A stretch of DNA of 10,406 bases from Deltaproteobacteria bacterium. Its GTDB lineage: Bacteria > Desulfobacterota > DSM-4660 > Desulfatiglandales > HGW-15. The translations under genes were made by a program, and so were the position numbers. This document shows positions 6,697 through 10,406 of this stretch, in pieces (the stretch's first letter is position 1; every line of letters starts with the position of its first letter). The notes beneath the pieces are model-generated. The model did no database searches. It was not told where the DNA came from and worked only from the letters and a program-made list of their open reading frames with translations. The DNA lies in contig JAFGPH010000513.1 in NCBI GenBank assembly GCA_016926135.1, forward strand, positions 1 to 10,406, in the 5' to 3' direction.

Positions 6697-7899
6697 ATGC
6701 CCGGTTTCGAAGTGCTCGGTGAAGAAGAGAAGAGTGAGATCCTGGACGTCCTTTCCCGTAAGATGCTTTTCCGCTATGAGTTCCACGACCAGAGAAAGGG
6801 CATCTACAAGGTGGAGGAATTCGAAAACGAGTTTGCCCGTTACTGCGGCGCCCGATATGCCCTTGCCGTCTCATCCGGCAGCGCCGCGCTCAGGGTCGCC
6901 CTGGCCGCCCTGGGCGTGGGACCTGGTGATGAGGTGATCACCCAGGGATTCACCTTCGTGGCCACCTGGGAGGCCATACTGGATGCAGGCGCTTTACCCG
7001 TCTTTGCGGAGATCGACGACACCCTCTGCATGGATCCCCATGACCTGGAGAAAAGGATCACCCCCCGGACAAAGGCCGTCATCCCGGTCCACATGTGCGG
7101 GGCTCAGGCCCGCGTGCCGGAGATCGTGGAAGTGGCCAACAGGCACGGGGTCCCCGTCCTGGAGGACACGGCCCAGTCCTGCGGCGGCAGGCTGAACGGC
7201 AAGGCCCTGGGTACATTCGGAAAGATGGGCACCTTCTCCTTTGATTCGGTAAAAACTCTGACGACCGGCGAGGGAGGGATGATCATTACCGACGACGAGG
7301 CACTCTATATCAGGGCCTCCGAATACCACGACCATGGTCACGACCACAATCCCGACCTCCCCAGAGGGCTGGAAAAACGCAGCTTCATCGGTTTCAACTA
7401 TCGCATGATGGAGCTTCAGGGCGCCCTCGGCCTGGCCCAGCTCCGCAAGCTGGACCCTGTGATCCTGGCCAGACAGAAGGAAAACAAGGCCCGCATCAAG
7501 GAGGCCCTTGCAGGAATCGACCGGATCACCTTCAGAAATATACTGGATCCCCAGGGAGACACAGCCACCTTCGTCATCTTCCTCCTTCCCTCCGCGGAAA
7601 AGGCCAAGGCGTTCAACAAGGTAATGGCCGAGGAAGGGTGCGGTGCCGTGTACTGGCACGACAACTTCTGGCACTTTTATGAGGAGTGGGAGCACCTCCT
7701 GGAGGGGAAGAGCCTCCTGCCGGGCGGTTACCCCTTCAAGGGCCCCGCGGGAGAGGTGAGGTGTAGCTTCGCCAGGGGGGCCCTTCCTAAAACCAGGGAA
7801 TGGCTTTCCGGTGCACTCACGATCCCCTTGAATATTCACATGGATGAGCAAATCCCCAGGATCCTGAAGGCCATTGGAAAAGCAGGCAAAGCCGCCTGA
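6697..7899 (+). CDS. kdnA: PLP aminotransferase of the DegT/DnrJ/EryC1 family, probably 8-amino-Kdo transaminase KdnA
   Basis: A 400-residue sugar aminotransferase. The PLP-anchoring Lys is K186 in SFDSVKTLTTGEGG. Other cofactor contacts are SSGSAALR (59-66), the Asp and Gln of LEDTAQS (D157, Q160) and N234 in GFNYRM. Several stretches match my memory of Shewanella KdnA rather than generic DegT proteins: MPGFE at the N-terminus, FRYEF at 25-29, EIDDTLCMDP, ITPRTKAVIPVHMCG, DHGHDH at 212-217 and AQLRKLD. KdnA transfers an amino group from glutamate to the C8 aldehyde of oxidised Kdo, giving 8-amino-Kdo for the lipopolysaccharide core. It starts 3 nt after kdnB with AAGGAG 6 nt upstream of the ATG, so the two are translationally coupled. 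Another amino-sugar substrate cannot be excluded. Confidence 0.8.
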   Translation: MPGFEVLGEEEKSEILDVLSRKMLFRYEFHDQRKGIYKVEEFENEFARYCGARYALAVSSGSAALRVALAALGVGPGDEVITQGFTFVATWEAILDAGALPVFAEIDDTLCMDPHDLEKRITPRTKAVIPVHMCGAQARVPEIVEVANRHGVPVLEDTAQSCGGRLNGKALGTFGKMGTFSFDSVKTLTTGEGGMIITDDEALYIRASEYHDHGHDHNPDLPRGLEKRSFIGFNYRMMELQGALGLAQLRKLDPVILARQKENKARIKEALAGIDRITFRNILDPQGDTATFVIFLLPSAEKAKAFNKVMAEEGCGAVYWHDNFWHFYEEWEHLLEGKSLLPGGYPFKGPAGEVRCSFARGALPKTREWLSGALTIPLNIHMDEQIPRILKAIGKAGKAA

Positions 7900-7906
7900 C
7901 ATTTTT

Positions 7907-8028
7907 CATTGATCATTGAAGACGAATAATAGCGTTCTGGATACCTGGCATTGATTATCGATCATTGAGCATCTAGTATTGAAAAACGACAACGTCGCCT
8001 TGGGCATTTCGCATTGAGCATTGATTAT
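7907..8028 (-). repeat. Degenerate ATTGATCATTGA repeats, left flank of the four-helix-bundle cassette
   Basis: Related motifs occur at 7907-7920 (CATTGATCATTGAA), at 7949-7972 (CATTGATTATCGATCATT followed by GAGCAT) and at 8012-8028 (CATTGAGCATTGATTAT). Each resembles the reverse complement of the repeat unit downstream of the cassette gene. The first begins 7 nt after the kdnA stop codon. The copies are decayed, unlike the nearly identical units on the right. Confidence 0.7.
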
Positions 8029-8064
8029 TTGGCGTTTGCCTCCAGCCACAGGAAGACCCATGCC

Positions 8065-8472
8065 ATGACCGGAAAGCGCAAAGACGAAGACTTGGCAGAG
8101 AGGTTGCTCCAGTTCGCCGTCCGTGTCATCGGATTGTGCGCTCACTTACCCAAGAACAACACCGGAAACCACGTAGGCCAGCAACTCCTTAGATCGGGCA
8201 CTTCACCTGGCGCGAAGTATGAAGAGGCGAGGGGAGCCCAGTCGCTGGCCGATTTCATCTCCAAACTCAGCATTGTTCTCAAGGAGCTTAAAGAGTCCAG
8301 ATACTGGCTCAAGGTGATCATGGCGGTCCCGCTGCTGGAATCCGGAGCTGTCGCCTCTGTGATGGCCGAATGTGAAGAGTTGATCGCCATCATCGCCAAG
8401 AGCGTATTCACGGCAAGGAGATCGAAGACTGCGTCTGCCGAGCAGTCCACGACACGCAGACTCGCTCACTGA
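8065..8472 (+). CDS. Four-helix-bundle protein, S23/23S rRNA intervening-sequence (IVP) family
   Basis: A 135-residue protein, close to the family's roughly 120. The diagnostic core is LLRSGTSPGAKYEEARGAQ (41-59), followed by DFISKLSIVLKELKESRYWL (63-82), with LERLL-like and PKNN.GNHV segments before it. Members fold as four-helix bundles that form pentamers. Some are encoded inside 23S rRNA intervening sequences, and the related Avd protein assists diversity-generating retroelements. The biochemical role of free-standing members is not known to me. The frame is open from ATG 8014, but that start lies within the flanking repeats. ATG 8065 gives the usual family beginning (MTGKRKDEDLAERLL) with GGAAG about 11 nt upstream. 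The last 15-20 residues are a polar tail (SKTASAEQSTTRR). The gene is enclosed by inverted repeat families, and the right-hand array starts 2 nt after its stop codon. Confidence 0.88.
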   Translation: MTGKRKDEDLAERLLQFAVRVIGLCAHLPKNNTGNHVGQQLLRSGTSPGAKYEEARGAQSLADFISKLSIVLKELKESRYWLKVIMAVPLLESGAVASVMAECEELIAIIAKSVFTARRSKTASAEQSTTRRLAH

Positions 8473-8474
8473 CA

Positions 8475-8660
8475 AATGATCGATGATCAATGGTTACTAA
8501 TCCATCTTCAATGATAAATGCTCAATGATCAATGATCGATGATCAATGGTTACTAATCCATCTTCAATGATAAATGCTCAATGACCAATGATCGATGATC
8601 AATGGTTACTAATCCATCTTCAATGATAAATGCTCAATGATCAATGATCGATGATCAATG
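8475..8660 (+). repeat. 56-bp tandem repeat array, 3.3 copies
   Basis: Units occupy 8475-8530, 8531-8586 and 8587-8642, with an 18-nt partial copy at 8643-8660. The three full units are identical except that unit 2 ends ATGACC instead of ATGATC. Each begins AATGATCGATGATCAATG, which contains the inverted repeat TGATC-GAT-GATCA, and ends in AATGCTCAATGATC. The array holds ten GATC sites in 186 bp. Unit identity points to recent expansion. Full units directly abut each other with no spacers, so it is not a CRISPR. Confidence 0.95.
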
Positions 8661-10298
8661 TTAATCGCTCTCTGCCAGACCAACCCCATCATCGGTGATT
8701 TCGACCACAATACCTCCCTGATCGTGGATGCCTGCAAACGGGCCAGGGAATCGGGATGCTCTCTGGCCGTGTTCCCGGAACTCTCCCTCATCGGATACCC
8801 GCCCAAGGACCTTCTCGAAAGGTCCCGTTTCGTCAACGAGAACCTGAGCCGGCTGGAGAGGCTGGCCACTCAGGTGGAGGGGCTATACCTCCTCTGCGGC
8901 TTTGTGGACAGGAACCCCCGCAAGACGGGAAAACCGCTCGTGAACGCCGTGGCCCTCATTGGGGAGGGGATGGTCCTGAAAAAGGGTGGAAAGAGACTTC
9001 TTCCCACCTATGACGTCTTTGACGAGACCCGTTACTTCCAACCGGCCCCGAGGAGCCTTTTCTTTGAACTGGCAGGGGTCCGCTTCGGTGTCACGGTGTG
9101 CGAGGACATCTGGAACGTGGGCGACTTCGAAGGGGTTCCCAGATACGCCGAGAATCCCGTATCGGATCTGGTAGAGAAGAAGATCCACGTGCTCGTCAAC
9201 ATCTCCTCGTCCCCGTACACCCTGAACAAGAGGGCGGTTCGCCGGGCCGTCCTTCAGAAGTTGTCAACGCAGTACTCCCTCCCCACCCTTTACTGCAACC
9301 AGGTGGGAGGCAATGACGACATCCTCTTTGACGGCTCCAGCATGGTCGTGGATCCCGGGGCCGGACTCGTGCTGCTCGGGAAGGAATTCGAAGAGGACCT
9401 GATCGTCTGGGACAGCGAAGCAAGCTACCCTCCCCTTCCGGAGCCGCCTCCCCGGGAAGAGAAATCCATTCTCAAGGGCCTCATCATGGGAACCCGCGAC
9501 TATCTCCGGAAATGCGGCTTCAAGAAGGCCCTCGTAGGCCTGAGCGGCGGCATCGACTCCTCCCTGGTGGCCGTGGTGGCGCAGAGGGCTCTGGGTGCGG
9601 AAAACGTCATGGGCGTCAGCATGCCCTCGCCTTACACCTCATCCATGAGCCGCGAGGATGCTGCGAGGCTCGCCGGGAACCTCGGTATCGATTTCAGGGA
9701 GATCCCCATCACCGGGATCTACGCCTCGTTCAGAAAGGAATTGGCGCCGGCCTTTGAGGGCCTCAGGGAGGATGAGACGGAGGAGAACATCCAGGCCCGC
9801 ATCCGGGGAACCCTCCTCATGTCCCTTTCCAACAAGTTCGGGGCCCTTCTCCTCAGCACCGGAAACAAGTCGGAGACCGCTGTGGGCTACTGCACCATGT
9901 ACGGCGACATGAACGGGGGGCTCGCCGTCATCTCCGACATCCCCAAGACCCTCTGCTACCGGCTGGCGCGGTTCATCAACAGGGACGAAGAGATCATTCC
10001 CGAGAGGATCATTGCCAGGCCCCCATCCGCAGAACTGCGGCCGGATCAAAAGGACCAGGACACCCTTCCCCCCTACGAGATCCTGGACGGAATCATCGAG
10101 GCGGCCGTGGTGGGAAACCTCGGGTTCGAGGAGATCGTCGCCCAGGGTTACGACCCGAACACGGTCCGGGAGGTGTTGAACCGGATCGTCTTCAACGAAT
10201 ACAAGCGCCGCCAGGCCGCTCCCGGCCTCAAGGTCACGACCAAGGCCTTCGGCTACGGCCGGCGCTACCCCATCGCCAGGGGCAAAGAGCCCTACTGA
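8658..10298 (+). CDS. nadE: Glutamine-dependent NAD+ synthetase
   Basis: This cytoplasmic enzyme makes the last step of NAD+ synthesis: amidation of deamido-NAD+ with ATP, using ammonia from glutamine. The 546 residues hold two domains. Residues 1-255 are a nitrilase-type glutaminase with the catalytic triad E41 (FPELSLIGYPP), K112 (KRLLPTYDVFDE) and C148 (VTVCEDIW). From about 270 to the end is the ATP-pyrophosphatase synthetase with the P-loop SGGIDS (296-301), LSTGNKSE (399-406) and the C-terminal YKRRQAAPGLKVT region. All key residues are intact. The start MLIALCQTNPIIGDFD fits the family exactly, yet its ATG is the last three bases of the upstream tandem array. No Shine-Dalgarno sequence is visible, because the leader is entirely repeat. 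The gene may once have followed kdnB-kdnA directly; its present promoter is not apparent. Confidence 0.96.
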   Translation: MLIALCQTNPIIGDFDHNTSLIVDACKRARESGCSLAVFPELSLIGYPPKDLLERSRFVNENLSRLERLATQVEGLYLLCGFVDRNPRKTGKPLVNAVALIGEGMVLKKGGKRLLPTYDVFDETRYFQPAPRSLFFELAGVRFGVTVCEDIWNVGDFEGVPRYAENPVSDLVEKKIHVLVNISSSPYTLNKRAVRRAVLQKLSTQYSLPTLYCNQVGGNDDILFDGSSMVVDPGAGLVLLGKEFEEDLIVWDSEASYPPLPEPPPREEKSILKGLIMGTRDYLRKCGFKKALVGLSGGIDSSLVAVVAQRALGAENVMGVSMPSPYTSSMSREDAARLAGNLGIDFREIPITGIYASFRKELAPAFEGLREDETEENIQARIRGTLLMSLSNKFGALLLSTGNKSETAVGYCTMYGDMNGGLAVISDIPKTLCYRLARFINRDEEIIPERIIARPPSAELRPDQKDQDTLPPYEILDGIIEAAVVGNLGFEEIVAQGYDPNTVREVLNRIVFNEYKRRQAAPGLKVTTKAFGYGRRYPIARGKEPY

Positions 10299-10406
10299 AC
10301 CTTTTCCCTTGAAATTTCATTAGATTATCGTTACAAGAAAAGCAGGAATCTCTTCTGAGCCGGATTATCTGAACAAGGCCCACAGCCTGAGAGGATTATC
10401 GTGGCC

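Larger units (their letters stand above)
7907..8660. mobile_element. Repeat-bounded four-helix-bundle cassette (IVS-like element)
   Basis: The unit consists of inverted ATTGATCATTGA-family repeats, one small gene (8065-8472) and a tandem array of the same repeat in opposite orientation. It fills the gap between kdnA and nadE almost exactly: it starts 8 nt after one stop codon and ends on the next gene's start codon. No transposase, integrase or reverse transcriptase is present. The closest known parallel is the 23S rRNA intervening sequence, whose ends pair and which often encodes the same protein family. I infer that this is an element of non-autonomous type. Chance accumulation of simple repeats around a small gene is the alternative. 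Confidence 0.4.

Noticed and set aside
5614..6786. 390-codon minus-strand frame opposite kdnB
   Set aside because: It is an antisense shadow. The plus strand carries complete Fe-ADH motifs and the antisense product is Gly/His/Arg-rich without a known domain.
6994..7902. 302-codon minus-strand frame opposite kdnA
   Set aside because: It is an antisense shadow of a well-supported aminotransferase, with no ribosome site or motif.
8014..8064. ATG 8014 as start of the four-helix-bundle protein
   Set aside because: It lies inside the left repeat motif, has no ribosome site, and adds 17 residues absent from typical family members.
8475..8642. Promoter inside each 56-bp unit (GATAAA as -10)
   Set aside because: The hexamer 17 nt upstream (ATGGTT) does not resemble a -35 box.
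8475..8660. CRISPR array
   Set aside because: Whole 56-bp units repeat head to tail with no variable spacers, and no cas genes are present.
7907..8660. Diversity-generating retroelement (the four-helix protein as Avd)
   Set aside because: No reverse transcriptase, template repeat or variable target gene is in the window, and the protein carries the S23/IVP-type core.

Overview
The window reads as a GC-rich chromosomal segment of a motile Gram-negative bacterium. It is most likely a member of the Desulfobacterota or a related former deltaproteobacterial lineage. This rests on a CheZ-type phosphatase together with CheD, sigma-54-like -24/-12 elements in front of motility-type genes, a probable Kdo-modifying (LPS) gene pair, and receiver-domain wording ('MDRGCNGYIQKPF') that I associate with that group. 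The taxonomic call is an inference; no marker gene is present.

Left half (1-5084), all on the minus strand. Reading in the direction of transcription (right to left), a stand-alone receiver protein and cheD form one unit (5084-4017). A membrane-anchored M23 peptidase and a tightly coupled exported protein of unknown function form a second (3866-2247). cheZ, cheY and the start of a probable CheA-type gene that runs off the window form a third (2065-1). A very good sigma-54 -24/-12 match lies upstream of cheZ and a fair one upstream of the M23 gene. Together these units give the signal-termination (CheZ), output (CheY) and receptor-adaptation (CheD) parts of a chemotaxis system.

Middle (5085-5517): about 430 bp without a convincing gene, between the divergent minus-strand cluster and the plus-strand genes. 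It holds one imperfect hairpin repeat (5179-5212).

Right half, plus strand. An iron-dependent alcohol dehydrogenase and a DegT-family PLP aminotransferase are coupled with a 3-nt gap. They look like KdnB and KdnA, the pair that oxidises Kdo at C8 and transaminates it to 8-amino-Kdo for lipopolysaccharide. Next comes a roughly 750-bp cassette: a small four-helix-bundle (S23/IVP-like) protein gene flanked by ATTGATCATTGA-type repeats that are inverted between the two sides. The right side is an almost perfect 56-bp tandem array (3.3 copies). Its last copy ends exactly on the start codon of the following gene, a two-domain glutamine-dependent NAD+ synthetase (nadE). The last 108 bp (10299-10406) hold no gene I can recognise.

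The most interesting structure is the repeat-flanked four-helix-bundle cassette between kdnA and nadE. It resembles a free-standing version of the intervening sequences known from 23S rRNA genes, and it leaves nadE with a leader made of repeats and no visible Shine-Dalgarno sequence.
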